DNA of 35,869 nucleotides from an uncultured Collinsella sp. (GCA_900544995.1 UQXC01000016.1:1-35869); one strand, 5' to 3'; positions 24,373-33,288 are shown, numbered from the stretch's first letter. The notes: generated from the letters alone by a model not told the origin. Numbers and translations are program-made.

Positions 24373-25173
24373 ATGAGCGCAAATCCGCTGCTTTCCATCG
24401 AAGGTCTGACCGCCTCCGTGGACGAGAAGACCATCCTCCACAACGTCAACCTCAACGTCGCCGCCGGCGAGACCCACGTGCTGATGGGACCCAATGGCGC
24501 CGGCAAGTCCACCCTCGGCCACCTGGTCATGGGCGACCCCGTCTATACCGTCAACGACGGCCGCATCGTCTTTGACGGCCAGGACATCACCGAGCTCACC
24601 ACCGACAAGCGTTCGCGCGCCGGCCTGTTCCTGAGCTTCCAGGCCCCGGTCGAGATTCCGGGCGTGCCGCTGTCGAGCTTTTTGCGCGCCAGCATCGCCG
24701 GCCGCCCCGGCCTGGAGATGAAGGGCAAGGAGTTCCGCCGTCGCGTTAAGGAGCTCGCGGCCGAGCTCAACATGGACACCGCCTACCTCAACCGCGAGCT
24801 GGGCGTGGGCTTCTCGGGCGGCGAGAAGAAGAAGGTCGAGATGCTCCAGCTCCTGCTGCTGCAGCCCAAGCTCGCCATCTTGGACGAAACCGACTCCGGC
24901 CTGGACGTCGACGCCCTGTCCACCGTCAGCCACGGCATGGACGCCTACCGCAAGAGCTGCGACGGCTCCATGCTCATCATCACACACAACACGCGCATCC
25001 TGGAGCACCTGGATGTCGACCGCGTCCACGTTATGGTCAAGGGCCACATCGTGCGCGAGGACGACGCCTCGCTCATCCCCTGGATCGACAAGAACGGCTT
25101 TGAGACCTTCGAGCGCGAGGCCGCCGAGCAGCGCGCCCAGGCCGAGTCTGCCGCTGCCGAGCAGCAGGCGTAA
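24373..25173 (+). CDS. sufC: Fe-S cluster assembly ATPase SufC
   Basis: The start is the ATG at 24373 (GAGAGGGA upstream), not the in-frame ATG at 24343, which has no binding site and adds ten residues unlike the family. The 266-residue protein has Walker A GPNGAGKST (about residues 39-47), the Q-loop FLSFQAP, the signature FSGGEKKK, Walker B LAILDETDSGLD and the switch histidine in IITHNTR. SufC drives the SufBCD complex, which builds iron-sulfur clusters in the cytoplasm. A C-terminal Ala/Gln-rich tail (AEQRAQAESAAAEQ) is longer than usual. It is the first gene of the suf operon; sufB begins 12 bp after it. Confidence 0.95.
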   Translation: MSANPLLSIEGLTASVDEKTILHNVNLNVAAGETHVLMGPNGAGKSTLGHLVMGDPVYTVNDGRIVFDGQDITELTTDKRSRAGLFLSFQAPVEIPGVPLSSFLRASIAGRPGLEMKGKEFRRRVKELAAELNMDTAYLNRELGVGFSGGEKKKVEMLQLLLLQPKLAILDETDSGLDVDALSTVSHGMDAYRKSCDGSMLIITHNTRILEHLDVDRVHVMVKGHIVREDDASLIPWIDKNGFETFEREAAEQRAQAESAAAEQQA

Positions 25174-25185
25174 AGGGGCGACGCA

Positions 25186-26598
25186 ATGACCAAGAACCGC
25201 ACCGAGGTCGCGGACATCGACCGCAGCCTCTACGACTTCACCTATGGCGAGGAGGGATTCGAGCGCCTCGACGCCGGCATCACGCCCGACATCGTGCGCG
25301 AGATCAGCGCCAAAAAGGACGAGCCGCAGTGGATGCTCGACCTGCGCTTAAAGTCCCTCGAAATCTTCAACCGCTTCCCGGATCCGACGTGGGGCCCCTC
25401 CATCGAGGGCCTGGACATGGATAACATCGTCACCTACGTCAAGCCCAACACCGACCAAAAGCACGACTGGGAGTCGGTGCCCGACGACATCAAGAACACC
25501 TTTGAGCGCCTGGGCATCCCCGAGGCCGAGCGCAGCTACCTGGCAGGCGTCGGTGCTCAGTACGACTCCGAGCTCGTCTACCACAACATGCAGGACACCG
25601 CGTCCAAGATGGGCATCGTGTACTCCGGTATTGAGGAAGCCCTGCACGACCCGCAGTGGGAACCGCTCATCCACGAGAAGTTCATGACGCTCATCCCGCC
25701 CACCGACCACAAGTTTGCGGCCCTGCACGGCGCCGTGTGGTCGGGCGGCTCGTTTGTCTACGTTCCCAAGGGCACCAAGTTGGACTTCCCGCTGCAGAGC
25801 TACTTCCGCCTCAACGCCAAGGGCGCCGGCCAGTTTGAGCACACGCTCATCATCGTCGAGGACGATGCCGACCTGCACTTTATCGAGGGTTGCTCCGCGC
25901 CCAAGTACAACGTGGCCAACCTCCACGCCGGCGCCGTCGAGCTCTTTGTGGGCAAGCGTGCGCACCTGCGCTACTCGACCATCGAGAACTGGTCCAAGAA
26001 CATGTACAACCTCAACACCAAGCGTGCGCGCGTGGACGAGGACGGCGACATCGAGTGGATCAGCGGCTCCTTCGGCAGCCACGTGGGCTACCTCTACCCC
26101 ATGAGCGTGCTCAATGGCCGCCGCGCCCGCTCGAGTTTTACCGGCATCACCTTTGCCGGCGCCGGTCAGAACCTCGACACCGGCTGCAAGGTCGTGCTCA
26201 ACGCGCCTGAGACCTCGGCAACGGTCGAGACCAAGGGTATCTCCAAGAGCGGCGGCATCCAGACGTTCCGCAGCTCCATCGTGGCCACGCCCAAGGCCGA
26301 GGGCTCCAAGGCAACCGTGAGCTGCCAGTCGCTCATGCTCGACGACCAGAGCCGATCCGACACCATCCCGGCCATGGACATCCGCGCCAAGAACGTCGAC
26401 ATCGGCCACGAGGCCACCATCGGCCGCATCGGCGACGACAAGGTGTTCTACCTGATGAGCCGCGGCATCTCGGAGGAAGAGGCCCGCACCATGATCGTCA
26501 ACGGCTTTGCCAACCCGGTCTCCAAGGAGCTGCCGTTGGAGTATGCCGTCGAGATGAACAACCTGATCAAGCTCGAGATGGAAGGAGCGATCGGATAA
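25186..26598 (+). CDS. sufB: Fe-S cluster assembly scaffold protein SufB
   Basis: The ATG at 25186 has AAAGGGG upstream. The 470-residue protein begins NRTEVADIDRSLYDFTYGEE and contains VPKGTKLDFPLQSYFRLNAK, HFIEGCSAPKYNVANLHAGA, YSTIENWSKNMYNLNTKRA and SRGISEEEARTMIVNGFANP, all typical of SufB. It forms the cluster scaffold with SufD, bound to SufC. Length and motifs are complete. Its TAA stop overlaps the sufD start by one base, so translation is coupled. Confidence 0.96.
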   Translation: MTKNRTEVADIDRSLYDFTYGEEGFERLDAGITPDIVREISAKKDEPQWMLDLRLKSLEIFNRFPDPTWGPSIEGLDMDNIVTYVKPNTDQKHDWESVPDDIKNTFERLGIPEAERSYLAGVGAQYDSELVYHNMQDTASKMGIVYSGIEEALHDPQWEPLIHEKFMTLIPPTDHKFAALHGAVWSGGSFVYVPKGTKLDFPLQSYFRLNAKGAGQFEHTLIIVEDDADLHFIEGCSAPKYNVANLHAGAVELFVGKRAHLRYSTIENWSKNMYNLNTKRARVDEDGDIEWISGSFGSHVGYLYPMSVLNGRRARSSFTGITFAGAGQNLDTGCKVVLNAPETSATVETKGISKSGGIQTFRSSIVATPKAEGSKATVSCQSLMLDDQSRSDTIPAMDIRAKNVDIGHEATIGRIGDDKVFYLMSRGISEEEARTMIVNGFANPVSKELPLEYAVEMNNLIKLEMEGAIG

Positions 26599-27869
26599 TG
26601 AAACAGACCACCAACACCGCTGCTACCACCCTTGAGCAGGTCAATGCGATGCCGGCTGCCACTTGGGGTTGGCTCAAGATGAACCAGACCAAGCTCGAGC
26701 TCTCTGACGAGCTTGCCGCCGCTCCCACCGAGGCCGTTGAGGTCGAGGGCTTGGACGAGCAGTTTACTGGCGTGGCAGACGCGTTCGAAGCCGCCATGGA
26801 CACCATGGCCGAGCGCTTCCCCGAGCGCCGCGCCTCCGCCCCCGGCGACGCCGCCGACCGCGCCCGCATCACGCCCGAGACCGAGCTCGACGTGCCCGCC
26901 ACCTCCATCTACCAGGCCGGCGCCATCAAGCTCGAGGAGGAGCTCTCCCCTGCCGAGGCCTTCGAGACTGGCATGGGCGAGGCTGCCTACACCTACCTGG
27001 CCGACCACGCCACCAAGCGCGTCGTCATCGATGTGCCCGCATACAAGCACGCCACGGTTACCGTGCGCGTGAGCGGTGTCGATGCAGCCGCGGCCATCGC
27101 CGTCATCGACGTCGTCGCCCGTCCCCAGTCGACGCTCGATCTGCTTATTGCCCTAGACTCCCCCGTTGCCGGCCAAGGCGTCGTGGGCTCCGTGCTACGC
27201 GTGTGCGCCCACGAGTACGCCACCGTCAACGTGACCTGCACGCAGACGCTCGACGATAGCTGGATCGCGCTCGACGACACCGGCCTGTTCCTGGACGAGG
27301 GCGCGCGCGTCAACGTGCAGCACAGCGTCCTGGGTGCCGGCGCCAGCGCCACCGGCCTTGCCGGCGACCTGCTGGGCGATACCGCCAAGGTCACCATCGA
27401 TACTGACTACCTGGGCGCCCGCGAGCAGGTGCGCGACTTTAACTACGAGCTGCGCCACCGCGGTCGCAAGACCGAGTGCGAGATCGACGCCAACGGCGTA
27501 CTGACCGGCACGTCCAAGAAGGTCTACCGCGGCACCATCGACCTCGTGCACGGCTGCAAGGGTGCAACCGGCACCGAGCGCGAGACGGTGCTTTTGGCCA
27601 ACAAGGGCGTCGACAACAAGACCGTTCCCGTAATTCTCTGCGACGAGGACGACGTCGCCGGCAACCACGGAGCCACCATCGGCCACGTCCGCGACGAGCA
27701 GCTGTTCTATCTCGCCTGCCGCGGCCTTGACCAAAACGCCGCCGAGGACCTGTTCATCCGCGCCAAGCTGGAGGACGCCGCGCTTTCCGCCACCGACGAG
27801 CGCACCCGCGCAGCCGTCGTCCGCTTGGGCAACAACCTGATCGACAACTTTGAAGAGGAGCTCGCATGA
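26598..27869 (+). CDS. sufD: Fe-S cluster assembly protein SufD
   Basis: The ATG at 26598 overlaps the sufB stop by one base. The 423-residue protein is weakly similar to SufB in its C-terminal half: VRDFNYELRHRGRKTECEID, VYRGTIDLVHGCKGATGTER, NKTVPVILCDEDDVAGNHGA, FYLACRGLDQNAAEDLF. The N-terminal third (WGWLKMNQTKLELSDELAAA) is more variable, as is normal for SufD. It pairs with SufB in the SufBCD complex and is thought to help iron entry. It is followed, with a 4-bp overlap (ATGA), by sufS. Confidence 0.93.
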   Translation: MKQTTNTAATTLEQVNAMPAATWGWLKMNQTKLELSDELAAAPTEAVEVEGLDEQFTGVADAFEAAMDTMAERFPERRASAPGDAADRARITPETELDVPATSIYQAGAIKLEEELSPAEAFETGMGEAAYTYLADHATKRVVIDVPAYKHATVTVRVSGVDAAAAIAVIDVVARPQSTLDLLIALDSPVAGQGVVGSVLRVCAHEYATVNVTCTQTLDDSWIALDDTGLFLDEGARVNVQHSVLGAGASATGLAGDLLGDTAKVTIDTDYLGAREQVRDFNYELRHRGRKTECEIDANGVLTGTSKKVYRGTIDLVHGCKGATGTERETVLLANKGVDNKTVPVILCDEDDVAGNHGATIGHVRDEQLFYLACRGLDQNAAEDLFIRAKLEDAALSATDERTRAAVVRLGNNLIDNFEEELA

Positions 27870-29191
27870 TCGACACCGAGCACGTTAAATGCGATACCTG
27901 TACCGCACCGGAGCCTATGGAGCTCGACGCCAGTGACGAGGCCTCGCGCGGCTGGCCTACCGTAGATATCGAGACCAACCCCTACAAGGGCCAGTTCCCG
28001 CTGTTCCAGCAGCACCCCGAGATCGCCTTCCTCGATAGCGCCGCCACCGCGCAGCGTCCCGCCTGCGTGCTCGACGCCGAGCGCGACTTCTACCAGCGCA
28101 TGAACGCCAACCCCCTGCGCGGCCTGTACTCGCTGTCCGTCGAGGCAACCGACGCCATCGCGAAGGTCCGCCAGCAGATCGCCGACCTCATCGGCGCCTC
28201 ACAGGCCAACGAGATCGTCTTCACCCGCAACACGAGCGAGTCGCTCAATCTGGTCGCCAAGAGCTTTGCACCCACGGTGCTCGAGCCCGGTGACGAGGTC
28301 GTCATCACCATCATGGAGCACCACTCCAACCTGATCCCGTGGCAGCAGGTCTGCCGCGAGACCGGCGCCAAGCTCGTCTACCTCTACCCCACCAAGACCG
28401 GCCAGCTCACCACCGAGGAGGTTCTTGCCAAGGTGGGTCCCAAGACCAAGATTCTGGCCGTGTGTCAGGTTTCTAACGTGCTGGGCGTCGAGAACCCGGT
28501 CAAGAACCTCGGCAAGCTCGTCCACAAGTACGGCGGCTATCTGGTCGTCGACGGCGCGCAGTCGCTGCCGCATATGCCGGTCGATGTGGCCGACCTGGGA
28601 GCCGACTTCTTTGCCTTTAGCGCACACAAGGCCATGGGCCCCATGGGCATCGGCGTCCTGTGGGGCAAGATGGACCTGCTCAACGCCATGCCGCCCATGC
28701 TCACCGGCGGCGAAATGATCGATTCGGTCACCGAGCAGGACGCCGTCTGGGCGCCCGTCCCCGAGAAGTTCGAGGCAGGCACGCAGGACGCCGCCGGCAT
28801 CTTCGCCACAGGCGCCGCTCTCGACTACCTCGTCAACACGGTTGGCTACGAAAACATCCAGGCACGCGAGCAGGCACTCGTCCACTACCTGATGGGCGAG
28901 CTCATGCAGCTCGACTTTGTCCAGATCATCGGCTCCATCTACTGGGACAACCATCACGGCGTCGTCAGCTTTAACGTCAAGGGTATCCACCCGCACGACG
29001 TCGCGAGCATCATGGACATGGACGGCGTGTGCATCCGCGCCGGTCACCACTGCGCGCAGCCGCTGCTTACCTGGCTGGGCGTCGAGAACCTCGCCTGCTG
29101 CCGCGCCAGCGTGGCCTTCTACAACGACAAGGCCGACATCGATAAGTTCATCGCCGGCCTGCATCACGTTTGGAGCACGTTCAATGGGTAA
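27866..29191 (+). CDS. sufS: Cysteine desulfurase SufS
   Basis: The 441-residue protein is a class II cysteine desulfurase. The pyridoxal-phosphate lysine is Lys255 in FAFSAHKAMGPMG, the cofactor pocket includes EHHSNLIPWQ and VVDGAQSLPH, and the active cysteine is Cys396 in RAGHHCAQPLL. It takes sulfur from cysteine and passes it to SufU. The N-terminus is about 40 residues longer than usual and carries CDTC (residues 9-12). The ATG at 27866 overlaps sufD by four bases, which supports this start; the next in-frame ATG, at residue 18, would also remove CDTC. Confidence 0.94.
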   Translation: MIDTEHVKCDTCTAPEPMELDASDEASRGWPTVDIETNPYKGQFPLFQQHPEIAFLDSAATAQRPACVLDAERDFYQRMNANPLRGLYSLSVEATDAIAKVRQQIADLIGASQANEIVFTRNTSESLNLVAKSFAPTVLEPGDEVVITIMEHHSNLIPWQQVCRETGAKLVYLYPTKTGQLTTEEVLAKVGPKTKILAVCQVSNVLGVENPVKNLGKLVHKYGGYLVVDGAQSLPHMPVDVADLGADFFAFSAHKAMGPMGIGVLWGKMDLLNAMPPMLTGGEMIDSVTEQDAVWAPVPEKFEAGTQDAAGIFATGAALDYLVNTVGYENIQAREQALVHYLMGELMQLDFVQIIGSIYWDNHHGVVSFNVKGIHPHDVASIMDMDGVCIRAGHHCAQPLLTWLGVENLACCRASVAFYNDKADIDKFIAGLHHVWSTFNG

Positions 29192-29618
29192 TCTGTACAC
29201 CTCCACCACGTTTATGGAGCACAACTCGCACCCCGACTACAAGTACGAGATGGATGCCCCCACGCACGAGCACGACGGCATCAACCCCAGCTGCGGCGAC
29301 GAGCTCACCTTGCAGCTGCGCGTCGAGAACGGTGTGATCGAGGAGGCCTCCTTTACCGGCCACGGCTGCGCCATCAGTCAGGCCAGCGCCGACATCATGG
29401 CCGACCTCATCACCGGCGAGACCGTCGAGGAAGCTCGCCGCCTAGCAGAGCTCTTCCTCGCCATGATCCGCGGCGAGAAGCTCTCCGAGGAGGACCTGGA
29501 AGACCTGGACGAAGCCGCTCAGCTCCAGGACATCTCGCACATGCCCGCCCGCGTCAAATGCGCCGAGCTCGCCTGGCGCACCCTCGACGGCATGCTCGAG
29601 GGGCAAGCTAACCAGTAG
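29184..29618 (+). CDS. sufU: SufU sulfur-transfer / scaffold protein
   Basis: The ATG at 29184, with GGAGCACG upstream, overlaps sufS by eight bases. The 144-residue protein has the three cysteines and aspartate of SufU: NPSCGDELTL (Cys37, Asp39), GHGCAISQASADIM (Cys62) and ARVKCAELAWRTL (Cys126). The stretch between the second and third cysteine is long, as in Gram-positive SufU rather than IscU. SufU accepts sulfur from SufS through a zinc site. It closes the suf operon. Confidence 0.94.
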   Translation: MGNLYTSTTFMEHNSHPDYKYEMDAPTHEHDGINPSCGDELTLQLRVENGVIEEASFTGHGCAISQASADIMADLITGETVEEARRLAELFLAMIRGEKLSEEDLEDLDEAAQLQDISHMPARVKCAELAWRTLDGMLEGQANQ

Positions 29619-29650
29619 TTTATGCCCCGAATCCAAGGTTTTTGATTGCC

Positions 29651-29680
29651 GAGCCGCCCGATACGGGCGGCTCTGTTTTT
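29651..29680 (+). terminator. Rho-independent terminator of the suf operon
   Basis: GAGCCGCCCG (29651-29660) pairs with CGGGCGGCTC (29664-29673) around ATA and is followed by TGTTTTT. It lies 33 bp past sufU. Confidence 0.92.
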
Positions 29681-30279
29681 ACCTAATGAGCGCGAACGCA
29701 CAAAGTCCGCGCGTCCGGCGCCCCATCTGACATTTGCCACACAGCCAGACGCGAGCACGGGCGTTTTCCACAGCACCAAAGGCCTGCGGCAGGGCCCCGG
29801 GCCCGCCAAGCAATGCGCCAAGCCCCGTTCTGCGAAGCTCCGACTCGCTTCGCGCCTGCCGCAGACGGGTCCCATAGGGAGCGGCGTGCATTTTTGCGAG
29901 TATTCAGCACGCCAAGCGGTGTGTATACGCATCGAAAGCGTTAATCAACGTCTTTAGGCGCATATATATTGTGTTTTAGAACAAGCATCGCGGTCTGACG
30001 GGACGCAGGCACGCGCTTCGGGGGCGCAACGGCGGGAATCAATAGCTTCGGGACCCGTATGTTGCAAGATTGCGGCGGTGCCGACAGCAACACGATGCTG
30101 AAAACTCCGTTTTTTGCACGGCGCAGACGGGGGTAGGCACGGGCAAACCCGGACCGAGCCGTTATTTTATGCAAGATGGCGATTTTTCTATGCATATTAA
30201 GAAGTGCAGTTACCGTACCAAGCTTTTAGAACAATGGTTGTGGCATATGGGCGACCCCAGCTGCGGTGCACAGGCAGTC
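29681..30279. other. Intergenic region of about 600 bp, structured in part
   Basis: No gene is supported; all open frames lack start signals and overlap each other. The first half contains a large dyad (29784-29864, listed separately). The second half has scattered TGCAAGAT motifs (about 30063 and 30171) that may be dispersed repeats. It lies directly downstream of the RAYT-like gene, whose family is known to act on short extragenic palindromes. Confidence 0.4.
29784..29864. repeat. Nested inverted repeat, possible REP-like or structured RNA element
   Basis: Outer arms CTGCGGCAGG (29784-29793) and CCTGCCGCAG (29855-29864) are perfect. Just inside the right arm is a second hairpin, GCGAAGC (29832-29838) with GCTTCGC (29847-29853). 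No T-run follows. The nested form and the nearby RAYT-like gene suggest a REP-type element; a transcribed RNA cannot be excluded. Confidence 0.4.
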
Positions 30280-31092
30280 CTACGCCACGTTTCGGCCAGT
30301 CTGCACCGCCGTTCGTGCACAGGCACGCACGATACGAGAAACGGTACTTTTGCCAATCCCGGTATACCGCTCAATCTGGCGCACCGTAAAGCCGGCATTG
30401 CTCAATCCAACAATAACGGTATCGCGCTGCGCCGGCGGTGCAGTTTTAACCACATTGAGCGGAACCCCGAGGCTCTTCGCCATCTTGTCGGCAAAGGCGT
30501 GACGTTCCCACTCTGTCTCTTTCATATCGCACAGCGCCGGCTCGCTACCGTCCGGCGTCGAAAGCGAATAGGCAATAAAGCCCTCGGCAGAACCAAAAAG
30601 TTCAAGCACGCAAGAAGGATCAGAAAATCCCCTCGCGGCATCGGCCGCATCACAGTCGTAAGAGCGCAGATGTTCCGCAAAGCTGCTCCAGGGATAACGC
30701 TCGATTAGGCTAACGCCCACCTCCTGCGGATCGGCGTGTACGGAGCGAATAGCCTCCATCACCTGCCAATCGGTATCGAGCGAACGCCGGTCAAAACGGT
30801 TCTGGAACAGATGGCCCGTGCGCCCCGTGCGTTTATTGAACCGCCGCGCGTACGTCAAAAGCAGCCGGTGCATCGCCGCGCTCATCGCGTCCTCGTAATC
30901 TGCAAGCACCAGACGCACGTGATTGCCCATAAGACACCAGGCGATAACCGTCACGCCCGCCTTGCGGCAGCACTCACGCATCAGCTCCAAAAACTCCCAC
31001 CGGTCGTCATCGCCCTCAAAGATGAGCTGCTTGCCCGTACCGCGGGCACAGACATGGTAAAAGCCGGTAACCGTTCTCCAAACGCGCTGCAT
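30280..31092 (-). CDS. RAYT-like Y1 (IS200/IS605-type) transposase with HTH domain
   Basis: I chose the ATG at 31092, which has GAAGGGAG upstream and begins MQRVWRTVTGFYHVCARGTG, the usual start of this family. The 270-residue protein has the Y1 fold: LIFEGDDDRWEFLELM, VIAWCLMGNHVRLVLAD, then LLLTYARRFNKRTGRTGHLF, where Tyr81 is the likely catalytic tyrosine. The metal-binding HUH motif normally reads HVH; here it is HVR (residues 58-60). The C-terminus holds a helix-turn-helix (AGFTVRQIERYTGIGKSTVS). RAYT proteins are single-copy and lack IS ends, as seen here. Loss of the second His makes full nicking activity doubtful, so it may be domesticated or decaying. Confidence 0.82.
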   Translation of the reverse strand: MQRVWRTVTGFYHVCARGTGKQLIFEGDDDRWEFLELMRECCRKAGVTVIAWCLMGNHVRLVLADYEDAMSAAMHRLLLTYARRFNKRTGRTGHLFQNRFDRRSLDTDWQVMEAIRSVHADPQEVGVSLIERYPWSSFAEHLRSYDCDAADAARGFSDPSCVLELFGSAEGFIAYSLSTPDGSEPALCDMKETEWERHAFADKMAKSLGVPLNVVKTAPPAQRDTVIVGLSNAGFTVRQIERYTGIGKSTVSRIVRACARTAVQTGRNVA

Positions 31093-31495
31093 GGCGCTCC
31101 CTTCGCCGGGATCTGCTTGCCATCCAATACAGCACGATTGAAGCGTGCCATCAAAACATTCACGCAAAACAATACACTCGCGCGGCCAAAGGCAGTAATC
31201 AGGCGGCGAACGGCATCGTTGCAACAGGTCAACCCCCGCAATGCTTACAAGAGCTGACCAATAGCTTGCCCAAGACGGACCCCCTCTACGGAAGTTCACG
31301 ACCACAGAACATAGAGTTAAACCGTTTCAATTAAAACTTCCGGACTTCTCGCTACGAAAACTGAGCCGTTCGCCGAATATTCCGTGCATTTCGCGGTATT
31401 ATAGGAGCTGCATGTCATGTCCCTTTCGAAGGGTCGCCCGGCAATCGCCAGCCACGGCCCCCAGACGGGACGCCAACACGATAGAGAGGAGAGGC
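31093..31495. other. Upstream region of the Fe-S scaffold gene
   Basis: No gene is seen. A GTATTATAG sequence near 31393-31401 is a candidate -10 region for the rightward pair of genes. A short hairpin (CCCTTTCGAAGGG, about 31420-31432) lies between it and the start codon and might affect the leader of the transcript. Confidence 0.35.
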
Positions 31496-32230
31496 ATGCA
31501 GTACTCACAGGAAGTGGAGAACATGTGCCCCGTTGCCAAGGGTGCATACCACGGCCCCGCACCCATCCCCGAGGAGGGCAAGTGGGTCCAGGCTAAGGAG
31601 ATTTCCGACATCTCCGGTCTTACGCACGGTGTGGGTTGGTGCGCACCTCAGCAGGGCGCCTGCAAGCTCACGCTGAACGTCAAGGACGGCATCATCGAGG
31701 AGGCCCTCGTTGAGACCATCGGCTGTTCGGGCATGACCCACTCTGCCGCCATGGCTTCCGAGATCCTTCCCGGTAAGACCATCCTCGAGGCCCTCAACAC
31801 CGACCTCGTCTGCGACGCCATCAACGTTGCTATGCGCGAGATCTTCCTGCAGATCGTTTACGGCCGCAGCCAGACCGCGTTCTCCGAGGGCGGCCTGCCC
31901 GTGGGCGCCTCCCTCGACGACCTCGGCAAGGGCCTTCGCTCTCAGGTCGGCACCATGTTCGGCACCAAGGCCAAGGGCGCTCGTTACCTCGAGCTCGCTC
32001 AGGGCTACGTCACCCGCATGGCTCTCAACGACAAGAACGAGATCATCGCATTCGAGTTCCTGAACCTCGGCAAGTTCACCGACGCCGTCAAGGCCGGCAA
32101 GACCCCCGAGGAGGCCATCGCTGGCGCTATGGGCCACTATGGTCAGTGGGAGAACGCTGCCAAGTACATCGACCCGCGCACCGACGAGGAGACTCACTCC
32201 GTCGCCAGCGTGTTCCCGGTTCACGAGTAG
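31496..32230 (+). CDS. IscU/NifU-like iron-sulfur scaffold protein paired with a GGGtGRT protein
   Basis: The ATG at 31496 follows GAGAGGAGAGGC. The 244-residue protein has a region like the IscU/NifU N-terminal domain: CKLTLNVKDGIIEEALVETI (compare LRVENGVIEEASFTG of SufU), then GCSGMTHSAAMASEIL in place of GCAISQASADIM. Cysteines are at 11, 49 (GWCAP), 56 (GACKL), 77 (GCSG) and 106 (LVCDA). The C-terminal part (EGGLPVGASLDDLGKGLRSQ, later FLNLGKFTDAVKAGKTPEEA) has no named domain I know. Such proteins are annotated as iron-sulfur scaffolds and occur next to GGGtGRT genes, as here (18 bp apart). The metal or sulfur role is inferred, not shown. It lies about 1.9 kb from sufU. Confidence 0.8.
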   Translation: MQYSQEVENMCPVAKGAYHGPAPIPEEGKWVQAKEISDISGLTHGVGWCAPQQGACKLTLNVKDGIIEEALVETIGCSGMTHSAAMASEILPGKTILEALNTDLVCDAINVAMREIFLQIVYGRSQTAFSEGGLPVGASLDDLGKGLRSQVGTMFGTKAKGARYLELAQGYVTRMALNDKNEIIAFEFLNLGKFTDAVKAGKTPEEAIAGAMGHYGQWENAAKYIDPRTDEETHSVASVFPVHE

Positions 32231-32248
32231 AAAGGGAGGGAAATAACT

Positions 32249-33253
32249 ATGACTGTTACGTTCGAAGGTTACGAGCGCCGCGCTGACAAGATCAACAAGT
32301 GCCTCGCCGACAACGGCATCGCCTCCCTCGAGGAAGCTCTGCAGATCTGCACCGACAAGGGCTTCAACCCGCGTGAGATCGTCAACAACACCCAGTCCAT
32401 CGCCTTCCAGAACGCCGAGTGGGCCTACACCCTCGGTTGCGCTCTCGCTGTCAAGCGTGGCGCCAAGTCCGCTTCTGAGGCTGCCGCCATCATCGGCGAG
32501 GGCATCCAGGCCTTCACCGTTCCCGGCTCCGTCGCCGAGGACCGCAAGGTCGGTCTGGGCCACGGCAACCTGGGCGCTATGCTGCTCTCCGACGACACCG
32601 AGTGCTTCGCCTTCCTGGCCGGTCACGAGTCCTTCGCTGCCGCTGAGGGTGCTATCGGCCTGGCTCTGAACGCCAACAAGGCTCGCAAGAAGCCGCTGCG
32701 CGTCATCCTCAACGGTCTGGGCAAGGACGCTGCTCAGATCATCGCCCGCATCAACGGCTTCACCTACGTGAAGACCCAGTTCGACTACTTCACGGGCGAG
32801 CTCAAGGTCGTCGAGACCATCCCCTACTCCGATGGTCCCCGCGCCGCCGTCAACTGCTACGGCGCCGACGACGTCCGCGAGGGCGTTGCCATCATGTGGC
32901 ACGAGAACGTCGACATCTCGATCACCGGTAACTCCACCAACCCCACGCGCTTCCAGCACCCCGTCGCTGGCACCTACAAGAAGGAGCGCCTCGAGGCTGG
33001 CAAGAAGTACTTCTCCGTCGCTTCTGGTGGCGGCACTGGCCGTACCCTGCACCCGGACAACATGGGCGCCGGCCCTGCCTCTTACGGCATGACCGACACC
33101 ATGGGCCGCATGCACTCCGACGCCCAGTTCGCCGGTTCTTCCTCCGTGCCTGCGCACGTCGACATGATGGGTCTCATCGGCATGGGCAACAACCCCATGG
33201 TCGGTGCCACCGTCGCCTGCGCTGTCGCCGTCGAGGAGGCCCTCAAGGCCTAA
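32249..33253 (+). CDS. GGGtGRT-family protein, function unknown
   Basis: The ATG at 32249 follows GGGAGGG. The 334-residue soluble protein begins MTVTFEGYERRADKINKCLA and has the family signature GGGTGRT at residues 260-266. It also has NMGAGPASYGMTDTMGRMHS and GLIGMGNNPMVGATVACAVA. Conserved-looking glycine- and histidine-rich blocks (GLGHGNLGAMLL, FLAGHESFAAAEGAIG) suggest ligand or cofactor binding. There are few cysteines (18, 34, 64, 119, 203, 324). The name comes from the motif; no function is established that I know of. The constant pairing with an IscU-like protein suggests a two-part Fe-S or sulfur-handling module. Codon use in both genes favours common codons, which hints at high expression. 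Confidence 0.82.
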   Translation: MTVTFEGYERRADKINKCLADNGIASLEEALQICTDKGFNPREIVNNTQSIAFQNAEWAYTLGCALAVKRGAKSASEAAAIIGEGIQAFTVPGSVAEDRKVGLGHGNLGAMLLSDDTECFAFLAGHESFAAAEGAIGLALNANKARKKPLRVILNGLGKDAAQIIARINGFTYVKTQFDYFTGELKVVETIPYSDGPRAAVNCYGADDVREGVAIMWHENVDISITGNSTNPTRFQHPVAGTYKKERLEAGKKYFSVASGGGTGRTLHPDNMGAGPASYGMTDTMGRMHSDAQFAGSSSVPAHVDMMGLIGMGNNPMVGATVACAVAVEEALKA

Positions 33254-33288
33254 TCGCGCCCGCGCGATGCTCATATAGTTGAGCTTTG

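Noticed and set aside
25348..26409. Leftward open frames opposite sufB, sufD and sufS
   Set aside because: They are shadows of the suf genes, rich in His, Asp, Val and Gly with no domain content.
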